Position numbers and translations under genes: made by a program. This document shows, one piece after another, positions 1 through 12,089 of a stretch of DNA of 50,566 nucleotides. Under the pieces are notes generated by a model, which had not been told where the DNA came from, did no database searches, and saw only the letters and a list, made by a program, of their open reading frames with translations. This DNA is from Nostocales cyanobacterium LEGE 12452 (GTDB lineage Bacteria; Cyanobacteriota; Cyanobacteriia; Cyanobacteriales; Nostocaceae). The stretch spans positions 1-50,566 of the forward strand of contig JADEXV010000020.1 in the NCBI GenBank assembly GCA_015206945.1, given 5' to 3'. The number at the start of each line of letters is the position of its first letter. Positions within the stretch are counted from its first letter, which is position 1.

Positions 1-499
1 TAAAAACAACCATATATTTATAGGCTTCACTATTATACTCATATTCACATAGCCTTCTTATAGCGGTCATGTATTCTGACCATGCCTTGATATTTGCCGG
101 ATTAATGACTGCGTAGTTTAAAGCTAATGAAAGAGACTCTAAGAAAGAATCACCAGCTATTAAATATAAGTTTTTAGAGATATTTTGATTGTAACGGTAC
201 ACTGGAACTTGATACGAAGTATTAGGTTTTCGGAAATTTGAGTTTCCCTTTAAAAGCCAATCTACAAACCCAACTATATTTTTTCTAGTAGCTGAAGATT
301 GTAGCCTCTGATTGATTTGGTATCCTTTTTTCCCTCCTCCAAGCAAAAATTGAGAGATATTTGCTTGAGGACACATATCAATAACTAAAACTTGGGTTTT
401 TGGGTTTTTTTCAGCATAAAGTGTTGCAGCGTTAGAACAAAGTGTTGTTTTGCCAACACCACCTTTATTGTTGTAAAAGGCATAAATACTAATACTCAT
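1..499 (-). CDS. ParA/Soj-family ATPase, N-terminal part (runs off left edge)
   Basis: An open frame starts at the ATG ending at 499 and stays open to base 1, giving 166 residues. The N-terminus reads MSISIYAFYNNKGGVGKTTL, a deviant Walker A (KGGVGKTT) typical of ParA/MinD ATPases. It is followed by the A' motif LVIDMCPQANIS (usual form D-x-DPQ-N). Family members hydrolyse ATP and segregate plasmids, chromosomes or large cargo with a ParB-like partner. The usual IDxDP is changed to IDMCP here. The C-terminal half, with Walker B, lies outside the window, and no ParB is visible on this side. Chromosomal orphan ParA and plasmid-type ParA cannot be told apart from this fragment. Confidence 0.85.
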   Translation of the reverse strand, partial: MSISIYAFYNNKGGVGKTTLCSNAATLYAEKNPKTQVLVIDMCPQANISQFLLGGGKKGYQINQRLQSSATRKNIVGFVDWLLKGNSNFRKPNTSYQVPVYRYNQNISKNLYLIAGDSFLESLSLALNYAVINPANIKAWSEYMTAIRRLCEYEYNSEAYKYMVVF

Positions 500-603
500 A
501 TCTAGTTCCTCAAATAAAAATAGTGAAATTAGCTAAGTATAAAATAGCATATAGTACAGATGATCGCATCGCTTTTACTAAAACGTGATCGCACCCCACA
601 AAA

Positions 604-948
604 TCAACTCAAAGAATCTGGATCTATCCCCAACTTTCGCAATTCTTGTGCCAGTCTTTGAGCGCGTTGTTCAGCAGTGGTAGAGCGTTCTTCGGCAGCG
701 ATCGCTCATTCTTCTGCTTCTGGCATTAAATATCTGACTCCTTGTTTGTCATACCAATACAACCAATCTCGCGTAATTCCCTGATAGGTTCCCCGTTCAT
801 AACCAATTGCTAAACCTATCTCTGATAACCAAACTAAATTTTCTGGCTGCAATACATATTCACCATTTACAAAGCGATAAACTTCTAAAGGTGCTTTTCT
901 CCGGCGTTGGGGATTGTAAACAACATAATACAAAACCTCTATATCCTC
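604..948 (-). pseudogene. Uma2-family (DUF820) protein, C-terminal remnant with internal stop
   Basis: Reading leftward from 948, the frame encodes EDIEVLYYVVYNP, then LEVYRFVNGEYVLQ, NLVWLSEIGLAIGYERG and TRDWLYWYDKQG. This is the C-terminal half of a cyanobacterial Uma2/DUF820 nuclease-fold protein. A TGA at 706-708 interrupts it. The same frame then continues with AIAAEERSTTAEQRAQRLAQ and ELRKLGIDPDSLS to a second stop at 604-606, which is the usual charged tail of these proteins. A single CGA-to-TGA change would explain the stop. Upstream, an in-frame TAA at 949-951 removes the N-terminal catalytic half. It is almost certainly a dead gene copy; these families are multicopy in Nostoc. Confidence 0.75.
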
Positions 949-1537
949 TTAGTCTCTCGATTTTGACAACTCATTTAGGATTGCTATAGTTAGAAAAACC
1001 TTTAGCTTAACAGAGTAAAAAAGATAAGATCGGCAAGAATTTTAGTTGCTGAGTTGGGATGTGCAACAGGGGTCTTTCTTGAAAATTGCTGTAACTGTGG
1101 CTATGGCATTCACGGCATCTATGCCATAACTCATAAAGAAATCTATCGTACCCCCATTAACAATTGAGTACTACTGAGAACCTAGAGATCACTCATTTTG
1201 ATAGTTACATCTAAACTGTAGTCTTTGTAAATATCAGTGGCAAAGGCGCAGCCCGCACTTCTCTACGAGACGCTGCGCAAACGACAAGCTCAGTGACCAT
1301 CGTAGACATCGTTTAGTAAAATCCACCATGTTTCACTTCTGCTATCTAGTTTGTACTAAAGTTAACTTTATTCAACCGAAAATTGTTATTTGACGGTTGG
1401 TTGCTGTTAGTACAAGCAGCAATAACGCTGCTATTAATTCAGCGAGAAGCGTATTGAATAAAACTATGGCGAGTAAGGCGATGAATTGTTGTTGATGAGG
1501 ATGATAACGGATTCATAAAACAGTATGACGCTTTCTC
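949..1537. other. Intergenic, no gene seen
   Basis: No credible coding frame was found on either strand. The stretch contains a small imperfect palindrome near 1102-1126 (ATGGCAT...ATGCCAT) and a dispersed GC-rich repeat remnant at 1241-1311, annotated separately. The rest is AT-rich and featureless to inspection. Confidence 0.5.
1241..1311. repeat. Dispersed GC-rich Nostoc-type repeat remnant
   Basis: The block contains GCGCAGCCCGCACTTCTC, CTACGAGACGCTGCGCAAACG and GACCATCGTAGACATCG. It is GC-rich in an AT-rich spacer and self-complementary in parts (GCGCAG against CTGCGC). Related words occur at 7271-7303 and 35901-35955 in this window. It looks like an eroded member of the short palindromic repeats common in Nostocales. 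Confidence 0.55.
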
Positions 1538-2020
1538 CTATCTGCCGTTGTAGCTGAATCTAAATGTACATTCTAGAATCAACTTTTGATTTACTAGAGA
1601 ATAGGGCTGAATTTCCAAAGCACGTTGAAAAGCTCGGATAGCTTGACTATACTCTCCTAGTGCTGCATAACATAAGCCCATACCATGAAGCGCCCCAAAA
1701 TGTATTGGATTTATCTGTACAACCATCTGACAATCTGCCAGAGACTTTTGATAATCGCCAATACTGTAATAGAGGAAAGCTCGACGATTCCAAGCTTCGG
1801 CAAAATCTGGCTGGTCTTTAATTAATGCCGTCAGCGATGTTTCAGCTTCAGCAATTTCACCTGCATCCAGTAACTTTTGACTGCGGTCAATTATTTCCAG
1901 CCCATAGATTCCCTTTTGCTGAAACCAGATTCGCCAGATTTTTCTGGTTGCCTTGTCGCGCACTGTGGCATCCGGGTTTTTCAACTCTTCAAGTAAGGAA
2001 TTGATAAATAAAGAATCCAT
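1538..2020 (-). CDS. Tetratricopeptide repeat (TPR) protein
   Basis: The product has 160 residues, starting at ATG (2018-2020). After a charged N-terminus (about residues 1-45) come at least three TPR units: about 49-82 (AGEIAEAETSLTALIKDQPD), about 83-116 (AWNRRAFLYYSIGDYQKSLA) and about 117-150 (GALHGMGLCYAALGEYSQAI). The consensus W/L/G/Y/A/P positions are kept. TPR arrays form helical scaffolds for protein contacts, so no specific function can be assigned. There is no signal peptide or membrane span, so it is probably cytosolic. It stands alone, with long spacers on both sides. Expression is plausible, since the frame is intact and repeat periodicity is preserved. Confidence 0.85.
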   Translation of the reverse strand: MDSLFINSLLEELKNPDATVRDKATRKIWRIWFQQKGIYGLEIIDRSQKLLDAGEIAEAETSLTALIKDQPDFAEAWNRRAFLYYSIGDYQKSLADCQMVVQINPIHFGALHGMGLCYAALGEYSQAIRAFQRALEIQPYSLVNQKLILECTFRFSYNGR

Positions 2021-2222
2021 GAATTTGAGATCAGTGAATATACCTTTGTATTAACTTTCTCACAAAATATCTCGATTAAATCATTTTTAAAGTCATCTTT
2101 AAATTAGCCGCAATTAATCGCTAATTATGAAATTATTGTGTTCAACAATACGACTAATACCACGCTAGATATTTAGAGCCATAAAAATCAAAACTGAGTA
2201 GAAGTAGCTGAAAGATACCTTT

Positions 2223-2416
2223 GGCGCTATTACTCAAGCTCATATCAATATGCCAGAACTGCAAGATGCACTAGACAAAGGTTGTTTGCAGGTAGATAGG
2301 TTATGAAACCAGGTGGTACTTTGGTTATTTTCAAAGCCGCAGTTGAGTTAGTTTGGTATTTACCAGGAATTATCAAGCACTTTGACATTGCAGAATCACA
2401 GTTGCTTTGTCCGTAA
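2223..2416 (+). pseudogene. GTP cyclohydrolase II-like (URC1/RibA-like) N-terminal fossil
   Basis: From 2223 one frame reads GAITQAHINMPELQDALDKG followed by CLQVDRL and a stop. After a shift, the frame from 2303 reads MKPGGTLVIFKAAVELVWYL then PGIIKHFDIAESQLLCP and a stop at 2414-2416. Joined, these segments match what I recall of the N-terminal region of RibA-like GTP cyclohydrolases of the uracil-catabolism type (HINMPEL...G.L..DG.I...G......KAA.EPVWYLPGIA.RF.). The rest of the enzyme, including the zinc cysteines, is absent. I see a frameshift and a truncation; the family name is from memory. Confidence 0.5.
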
Positions 2417-2575
2417 AAAATGTCTGAAATAAATGCATAATCAATACATCACATGCATACACAAACTTCAGAGAAAACAACGATGACTTTTCTTAGCTAT
2501 TCCATAATCATCTACTATAATATTGGATACTTCCATTCCCAGATTAAAACGATAAATATTACATAGTAGGTACTA

Positions 2576-2980
2576 ATGGGACAACCGACTATTGGACAAC
2601 TAGAAACAGAAATATCACAGCGAATTATAAATTTATATAATGATAGACTAGGAAAGTCTCCTAGCCAAATCATTTGTCATTTTTTTGATACTGAAATCGT
2701 AATTTCTATAGAAAACTCTGTTACCCAAGCTGAACAAACTTTACTAAAAGGTGGTTATGATACTTTAGCTGAACAAGTCCGATTATATTTAGAGAAAATA
2801 ATTAAACCAGATTTAAAAAATTTGATTGAGGAAATTATTGGTCAACCTGTTCTCTACCTGATGACAAACACCAATCTAGCAACAGGTCGTACTGGGATTG
2901 TTGTAATTCTCAAGGAATTACCTGAATTTCGTAATCCCAAATCTATTCCTAAAATAAATGTTAAGAATTTAGTTGAATGA
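2576..2980 (+). CDS. MpsC-family (DUF2294) protein
   Basis: The product has 134 residues, starting at ATG 2576. Characteristic segments are QLETEISQRIINLYNDRLGK near the start, CHFFDTEIVISIENSVTQAE in the middle, and VLYLMTNTNLATGRTGIVVI near the C-terminus. This pattern fits the DUF2294 family, now called MpsC after the small third component of the MpsABC bicarbonate/cation uptake system. In cyanobacteria such genes usually stand alone and their role is not settled. No MpsA or MpsB homologue is nearby. The 3' end overlaps the opposing receiver gene by 20 bp. Family assignment is fairly firm; function is open. Confidence 0.75.
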   Translation: MGQPTIGQLETEISQRIINLYNDRLGKSPSQIICHFFDTEIVISIENSVTQAEQTLLKGGYDTLAEQVRLYLEKIIKPDLKNLIEEIIGQPVLYLMTNTNLATGRTGIVVILKELPEFRNPKSIPKINVKNLVE

Positions 2981-3344
2981 TGTGGCGGCTGATTACCACT
3001 TCTAATTGATTAAAATCATAGGGTTTAGTAATGCAATCATCAAATGCTGTAAGCATCGTAGACCGATCGTCTTGTACTCTTCTTAGAGGTGTGACTGCAA
3101 TGATTGGAATGGTAGCAGTTTTTGAGTTATGCTTGAGATCGTCAATGACTTGGTTCGCACTCAAGTTAGATAGCTTCATATCTAGCAGGATTAAATTTGG
3201 TTGATGAGTTTGTGCCAACATCACAGCCCTCACCCCTTGTTTAGTACAAATACATGAAAAATTTAATATTCCTAGATGAGAATTAAGTAGCTCTAAATCA
3301 TGTAAATTTTCTTCTACAACCAAAATTAAAGGCTGTTCATTCAT
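2961..3344 (-). CDS. Single-domain response regulator (receiver only)
   Basis: The product has 127 residues, from ATG (3342-3344) to a stop that overlaps the opposing MpsC-type gene. The whole protein is one CheY-like receiver. Acidic residues sit at the end of beta 1 (LILVVEEN, EE in place of the common DD). The phosphoacceptor Asp lies in NLILLDMKL (about residue 55), the switch region is IIAVTPLRR and the conserved Lys is in ITKPYDFNQL (about 107). With no output domain, it probably relays phosphate or binds a partner. There is no cognate kinase next to it. The EEN acidic pocket and the loss of the usual small-residue switch motif are mildly unusual but still compatible with phosphorylation. 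Confidence 0.85.
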   Translation of the reverse strand: MNEQPLILVVEENLHDLELLNSHLGILNFSCICTKQGVRAVMLAQTHQPNLILLDMKLSNLSANQVIDDLKHNSKTATIPIIAVTPLRRVQDDRSTMLTAFDDCITKPYDFNQLEVVISRHIIQLNS

Positions 3345-3745
3345 AAGCAGTTAGTCCTGTCCAAGAAAAGCTAGGCATAAAAATTCCACCCATCAGGAAA
3401 ACCTGAAAGTCTTTGTTTATAGTAAATGTTTAATTCAATGTATGAGAGTATCTTCAGACGACCAACTAAGGCATAAAAATGAATAAGTTAGTGTATATTC
3501 ATTCGGTTGTCCATTGGCGCTAAATTTTAGGAAATAACATAGCAAAGCAAGTCATAACATCAAGCAAATAGTAGCATAAACGATGTATGCAATTGCAAGG
3601 ATTGGCTATAAAGATCGGTATTTTATGGTAAATAGGGGATACTTAAAGTACTTAAAATTGCAGATTTATTAGTAGTTTTAGCCAAGATTGACAAAATTAC
3701 GTAGGCATCGCCTTTGTTACATTACCATAAATTAATTAAGTATAT
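3345..3745. other. Intergenic, no gene seen
   Basis: This 401-bp AT-rich spacer lies upstream of the receiver gene and downstream of the tRNA nucleotidyltransferase gene. It presumably contains the promoter of the leftward receiver gene. No convincing ORF, hairpin with T-tract or repeat was recognised. Confidence 0.5.
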
Positions 3746-5050
3746 TTAACTATCAAGTAACTGACGTGCATAAGCGATCGCCTCTGTTGGAGTTGAAACT
3801 TTCCCCTCGGCTTGTGCTACACCAATTTCAGTCAGCAGTTGGCCGATAATTGGCGAAGCTGGAATATCTAATGTTGTAATCAACTCCTTCCCGCTGACTA
3901 GAGGAGTGGGATGAGCGATCGCATCGTTAGGGTTGAGGTAGCGGTCGATCAAAGGTGCTAAGACTTGGTAGCTCATTGCTTTAGTTTCCACTGCTGTGTC
4001 TAGTGGCTTGTCACCAGATATTGCCTCTACCAAATTATTAATTGCTACAGCTAGCACTGCCGTAGCGGGGAACACAATATCTGCGTTATGAAACAAAAAG
4101 TATTGTTCTCGCAACGACATATCAACTACTTGAAATTGCGGTAACAGTTTCAGAGCAGTAGTTACACCTCGGATTTCGGCACGACTATAAGTTAGTTCCT
4201 GTAGCTCTATTTCTGCTAATTCAGGATCTGGGTTGACGAGACAAGCAAGTTTGGCAATACCTAGCCAAGTAGTTTTAATCCTATCGCGGACATATTCTTG
4301 CAGTTGTGCCCCTAGTTGTTGCCACTTTTCTGTGAGTAAGGCGGCGGCGGTGTCAACTGCTGCTAGTTTGAGCAAGCTTTCACGGGTGGCATTTTTGAAG
4401 AAAGGGGCAAGTAAACCATCTTCCCAAGCCATTGTAATCCAAGGAGTACCCTGAGAATTTGCCAGTAGATAGCCAATTTCTACCCTAACTCTTTCGGCTG
4501 CAACTTTGCTGATGTGTGATGCCAAAGAACAAATTGCGGCTTGGGTAGCTGGCTCAATAGTAAATCCTAGTTGGGCGGCTTGGCGATAACCTCGCATTAA
4601 CCGCAAAGGGTCATCTTCTAGGTTCGCGGGTGATACCATTCGCAAAATGCCCTGTTGTAAGTCTACATAACCTTGTAGAGGATCGATAATTTCTTGCGTA
4701 TGGGGATTATAGGCGATCGCATTTACTGTAAAGTCCCGTCTGTGCAAATCAATTTCTAAACTATCTCCTTCCTGTTGGGCAAAATCAGCCGTGGCGTGGG
4801 GAAAAACCACACGCGCAATTTGTCGTTTTGCATCCAGTAACACAAAACCAGCTTTGTAATGATGAGCGATCGCTCTCGCTACCTTTACCGCCTTAGATGG
4901 TATAACAAAATCTAGATCCAGATATTCGCGAGTTCTGCCCAGGATGGCATCTCGGACAGCACCACCTACCATGTAAGCGGGTTGTGGCAAGAATTCCAAA
5001 CTAAAAGGCCAATTTTCGGGAGCGAGGGTAGAAGGAATTGATTCGTGCAT
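3746..5050 (-). CDS. tRNA nucleotidyltransferase / poly(A) polymerase family (CCA-adding or A-adding)
   Basis: A class II nucleotidyltransferase of 434 residues that adds C and/or A to tRNA 3' ends. Seen in the protein (numbered from the ATG at 5048-5050) are GGAVRD (29-34), the metal-binding LDLD (Asp45, Asp47), RRDFTVNA (104-111) and DPLRLMRGYRQAAQLGF (147-163), the nucleotide-selecting segment. No HD phosphohydrolase domain is present. A TTG start 15 bases upstream would add five residues, but the ATG is preferred. Some bacteria split CC- and A-addition between two enzymes, so A-only or full CCA addition cannot be decided here. It is divergent from ycf34, 86 bp away, so the two probably share a promoter region. 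Confidence 0.9.
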   Translation of the reverse strand: MHESIPSTLAPENWPFSLEFLPQPAYMVGGAVRDAILGRTREYLDLDFVIPSKAVKVARAIAHHYKAGFVLLDAKRQIARVVFPHATADFAQQEGDSLEIDLHRRDFTVNAIAYNPHTQEIIDPLQGYVDLQQGILRMVSPANLEDDPLRLMRGYRQAAQLGFTIEPATQAAICSLASHISKVAAERVRVEIGYLLANSQGTPWITMAWEDGLLAPFFKNATRESLLKLAAVDTAAALLTEKWQQLGAQLQEYVRDRIKTTWLGIAKLACLVNPDPELAEIELQELTYSRAEIRGVTTALKLLPQFQVVDMSLREQYFLFHNADIVFPATAVLAVAINNLVEAISGDKPLDTAVETKAMSYQVLAPLIDRYLNPNDAIAHPTPLVSGKELITTLDIPASPIIGQLLTEIGVAQAEGKVSTPTEAIAYARQLLDS

Positions 5051-5136
5051 TGTAATAAAAATCAACCCAGCAACTCATGAATAACAGTTGGGCTTAAGTT
5101 AGATTAACAATAAAGGCCCCTGGAGTTGGTTCTATT

Positions 5137-5385
5137 ATGTGTATTTGCGTGAATTGCCACTATGTAGACAGCTGTGTTACCTATCATGCCGTAGAAGGGC
5201 AGCACCAACAGCCTCACTTGACTGAAACCCCAGATTTTGATCCCAATGAACCTTCTATCAATGTCAACATTCGGACTAAAGATGATGTGATTGAAATGGA
5301 ATGGGATGTTGTTGGTTGTCTCAGCTTTAAACGAGAAACGGGTAAGTGGTCGAAGTTGCGTCCTGGTGAATTAGTGCCGACTTGA
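5137..5385 (+). CDS. ycf34: Ycf34 family protein
   Basis: An 82-residue protein starting at ATG 5137 with MCICVNCHYVDSCVTYHAVE. The four closely spaced N-terminal cysteines (positions 2, 4, 7 and 13) followed by TYH are the hallmark of Ycf34. This small protein is conserved in cyanobacteria and red-algal plastids, and I recall it as an Fe-S-binding protein needed for normal photosynthetic electron transport. The C-terminal half (IEMEWDVVGCLSFKRETG and a KLRPGE tail) is also typical. It sits upstream of a coiled-coil gene and tsaB on the same strand, but a 174-bp spacer with a palindrome separates it from the next gene. Confidence 0.9.
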   Translation: MCICVNCHYVDSCVTYHAVEGQHQQPHLTETPDFDPNEPSINVNIRTKDDVIEMEWDVVGCLSFKRETGKWSKLRPGELVPT

Positions 5386-5437
5386 TAGAAAATGATTGGT
5401 GTATGTTACAGCTATTTTCAGGTAAATAGACCACGCA

Positions 5438-5465
5438 GTAGGGGCGCAAGGTCTTGCGCCCCTAC
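5438..5465. repeat. Short perfect palindromic repeat
   Basis: A perfect 13-bp inverted repeat, GTAGGGGCGCAAG and CTTGCGCCCCTAC, is separated by 2 nt just after ycf34. There is no T-tract, so it is not a standard terminator, although the RNA hairpin would be very stable. It belongs to a group of four similar short palindromes in this window (16681, 25188, 42200). Confidence 0.9.
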
Positions 5466-5559
5466 AACCGATATGGTCAAAATACATGATTTCTGCTGTA
5501 ATGAGATTTTATCGATCAGCGATCGCAGAAGATAAAGAAGTCAGCCAAGAAAAAACAGC

Positions 5560-6066
5560 ATGACCAACGCACAGCGATTAGACCATGTTGAAGATGAACT
5601 TGAAACTGTTAAGCGATTGCTAGTTTCTACTGCAAGCTACGCAGAATCAGCAAACAGACGGCTTGATGAGTTGACCATAAAACAAGACCGCACCCAATCC
5701 CACCTTGATGATTTGACCATAAAACAAGACCGTACCCAATCTCACCTCGATCAATTAGGGGTACGTGTTGACCAGATAGGGGAAAAGGTTGACCAAGTTT
5801 CTGATAAGGTTGATAATTTTATCACTCACACGCAACGCCTATTTACAAAGGCAGGCAGTGAAATAGAGGAAACAAAAGCACGAACTGAGCGATTAGAAGC
5901 ACTCATGCTAAAACTTGACCGCAATTTTGAGGAACAAAAATCTCAGTTTCAGGAGTTTCAACTGACTACAGGTGCTGCCTTGGAGCGAATTGACCGAGTT
6001 TTGGACTATCTATTGAGACAGCAAGGCGTGAGACAGCAAGGCGGTAATCCAAATCCCCCATCTTAG
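5560..6066 (+). CDS. Coiled-coil protein of unknown function
   Basis: A 168-residue protein starting at ATG 5560, almost entirely charged and heptad-patterned. An internal exact duplication is visible: LTIKQDRTQSHLD occurs twice in tandem (about residues 38-50 and 52-64). A degenerate valine/aspartate heptad stretch follows (RVDQIGEKVDQVSDKVDNF). The tail is Gln/Gly/Pro-rich and has a second small repeat (VRQQG). There is no signal peptide or membrane span. This resembles the tropomyosin-like small coiled-coil proteins common near nuclease or DUF genes in Nostoc. No function is assigned. The HIP1-rich spacer before it has a CAGCCAAGAAAA stretch rather than a good Shine-Dalgarno. Confidence 0.75.
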   Translation: MTNAQRLDHVEDELETVKRLLVSTASYAESANRRLDELTIKQDRTQSHLDDLTIKQDRTQSHLDQLGVRVDQIGEKVDQVSDKVDNFITHTQRLFTKAGSEIEETKARTERLEALMLKLDRNFEEQKSQFQEFQLTTGAALERIDRVLDYLLRQQGVRQQGGNPNPPS

Positions 6067-6226
6067 CCGCGATCGCTATTAGCAAGTCAACAGCATTGGC
6101 TCTCACAAACCTTGTAACAAGGCTGTTTGACTGATTATTACTCAGTAGTTTTTCAATTAATAACCGCTATGTTATATGCTTAAATAAATTACGTTAACTC
6201 TATAAAAATAGATATTTTAAGTAACT

Positions 6227-6883
6227 TTGACAACGGAACTAGAGGACCTTGCAATAAATAAATACGCTTTAGCACTACACACCACTACACCAGAATTGGG
6301 TTTGGCAATTAGTAATTTTGCAGGTGAAACTCGCTCTCAAGTTTGGAATTTGGGGCGTGATTTATCTAGCTTAGTGCATCAATATTTAATTGAATTTATC
6401 AAACCGCAAACTTGGGCAGATTTGTCCTTTATCGCAGTTGCAAAAGGCCCCGGTGGCTTTACGGGAACTCGGATTGGTGTTGTTACTGCTCGTACTTTGG
6501 GGCAACAGTTAGATATCCCTGTATTTGCGATTTCAACTTTGGCTGCGGTAGCTTGGTCAGAAGTAGGCAAAAGTCAAAATTTAACAACTTTTGCTGTGGA
6601 AATGCCAGCACAACGGGGTCAAATTTTCGCTGCTATTTATCAGTTTGAGCCAGATACTTCTAAACTAAAAGTTTGTTTGTCAGATAGAGTATTGACACCA
6701 GAAGCGTGGCAGGAAACTTTAGCAAATTGGAACACTAATTATCAGCTAATTCAAGCTCAATCTGGTCTAGCAGCAACGGTGACAAGTATTTTGGAACTAG
6801 CTAATCTTGATTGGCAAGAGGGCAAATTTCCTAATTGGTCAGAGGCTTTGCCATATTATGGGCAGCATCCAGTAGAAGTTTAA
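6227..6883 (+). CDS. tsaB: tRNA threonylcarbamoyladenosine biosynthesis protein TsaB
   Basis: A 218-residue ASKHA-fold protein. The diagnostic segment is VAKGPGGFTGTRIGVVTART (about 70-89), preceded by YALALHTTTPELGLAI. TsaB partners TsaD and TsaE in making the t6A37 modification of ANN-decoding tRNAs; TsaB itself is an inactive paralogue that scaffolds TsaD. The only start compatible with full length is TTG at 6227, since the first in-frame ATG lies far inside the fold. TTG starts are usable in cyanobacteria. The length is normal for the family. No TsaD or TsaE gene is in the window, as is usual. Confidence 0.92.
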   Translation: MTTELEDLAINKYALALHTTTPELGLAISNFAGETRSQVWNLGRDLSSLVHQYLIEFIKPQTWADLSFIAVAKGPGGFTGTRIGVVTARTLGQQLDIPVFAISTLAAVAWSEVGKSQNLTTFAVEMPAQRGQIFAAIYQFEPDTSKLKVCLSDRVLTPEAWQETLANWNTNYQLIQAQSGLAATVTSILELANLDWQEGKFPNWSEALPYYGQHPVEV

Positions 6884-6932
6884 CTGATATATGTATGTTT
6901 TTCCAGTACTCTAGCCCTGCATAACAACTCTT

Positions 6933-7124
6933 TTACCACAAGAACGGAATAAAGTAGTAGGACAGACATAAAACACCTGTAATAATGCCAATCCAATAAG
7001 GAAGGTTGCTATTTTTACTAAATGTTTGCTTAATGATGAATAAAAAAGTATAAGACAATATTGGAAAGGTCAGCAACCACAAAATTAAAGCTCTATCACT
7101 GTATGAGTAAATGACTACTCCCAC
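6933..7124 (-). CDS. Small two-span membrane protein, unidentified
   Basis: A 63-residue hydrophobic frame from a GTG at 7122-7124. There are two likely membrane spans, about residues 12-31 (ALILWLLTFPILSYTFLFII) and 43-60 (YWIGIITGVLCLSYYFIPF), joined by a short loop with two Lys. I do not recognise the family. The strongly membrane-like composition and regular topology argue that it is coding. The start region abuts the IS630 remnant on the opposite strand, so the original N-terminus or promoter may have been altered by that insertion. It is convergent with tsaB. Confidence 0.45.
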   Translation of the reverse strand: MGVVIYSYSDRALILWLLTFPILSYTFLFIIKQTFSKNSNLPYWIGIITGVLCLSYYFIPFLW

Positions 7125-7403
7125 ATCAGCAGAGTTCAGCGATTCGTTGGCAAGAATTTATTATTCCTCTGTTTCAACCACCTTCAGCTCCTGAACTCAA
7201 TCCCATTGAAAGGCTTTGGCAGCTCCTCAAGAAACCACTCAAAAATCAACTGTTCTCTTATTTACAAACTTTACGCGTAGGCGTAGCCCGCCGTAGGCAT
7301 CGCATTCAAGAGATATTCGACCAACTTACATTGGAGCAAGTAATTTCTGTCTCTTCTTATAACTTTATCCTAGAAGCTCTTTTCTATGCAGCTTCACATT
7401 AAA
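7115..7403 (+). pseudogene. IS630-family transposase, C-terminal remnant
   Basis: The frame reads RWQEFIIPLFQPPSAPELNP then IERLWQLLKKPLKNQLFSYL and, after an in-frame repeat insertion, IQEIFDQLTLEQVISVSSYN followed by FILEALFYAASH and TAA at 7401-7403. PELNPIERLW is the signature around the last catalytic acidic residue of IS630/Tc1-mariner DDE transposases. Everything upstream of this segment, including the first two catalytic Asp, is missing, and a TGA lies at 7112-7114. It is a dead fragment, with no terminal inverted repeats recognised around it. Confidence 0.8.
7271..7303. repeat. GC-rich dispersed repeat inserted in frame in the transposase remnant
   Basis: The 33-bp block TTACGCGTAGGCGTAGCC followed by CGCCGTAGGCATCGC interrupts the transposase-like sequence between LQT and IQEIF. 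It is read as LRVGVARRRHR without breaking the frame. Its composition matches the GCGTAGCC-type short repeats of Nostoc genomes and the elements at 1241 and 35901. Confidence 0.65.
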
Positions 7404-11704
<4,301 letters not shown>

Positions 11705-12089
11705 GAAGTAGGGAGTCGGGAATAGGGAATAGGGTACAGATTATTTACTGTTCCCTATCCCCTGTAACCTTTCCCCTGTCTCCTTCTTAACCTTTTGTAA
11801 TACCGCTCTCAGATTGCAGTTAGAACAGTAAATTCTGAAAAGCAATATTACAAAGTATTAAGAGCAGTCATAAATGCTCAACAGAATACCGGAAAATGTT
11901 TTGCGGAAGGTAGCTGAGTTTGAAAGCTTGTGTACTTATGTTGACTCAAGCAAACTCGTGATTTATTAGCCGTAGCAGTTGTAAAACTGTTGTGTCTAAA
12001 AAGACGAGAAAACAAACTCAGTAAACCAAACTTAAAGTCGCACCAGTTTAATCAAATCCTGGTTTCATTCGTATTGGAGGAATCCATTA
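11705..12089. other. apcE-apcA spacer and apcA leader
   Basis: This 385-bp spacer begins with a purine-rich then pyrimidine-rich imperfect inverted repeat (AATAGGGTACAG near 11731, CTGTTCCCTATCC near 11749). It could attenuate readthrough from apcE. The remainder is probably the apcA promoter and long leader. A GGAGG sequence about 12 nt before the apcA ATG is the ribosome binding site. This arrangement allows ApcA and ApcB to be made in excess over the single-copy linker. Confidence 0.55.
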
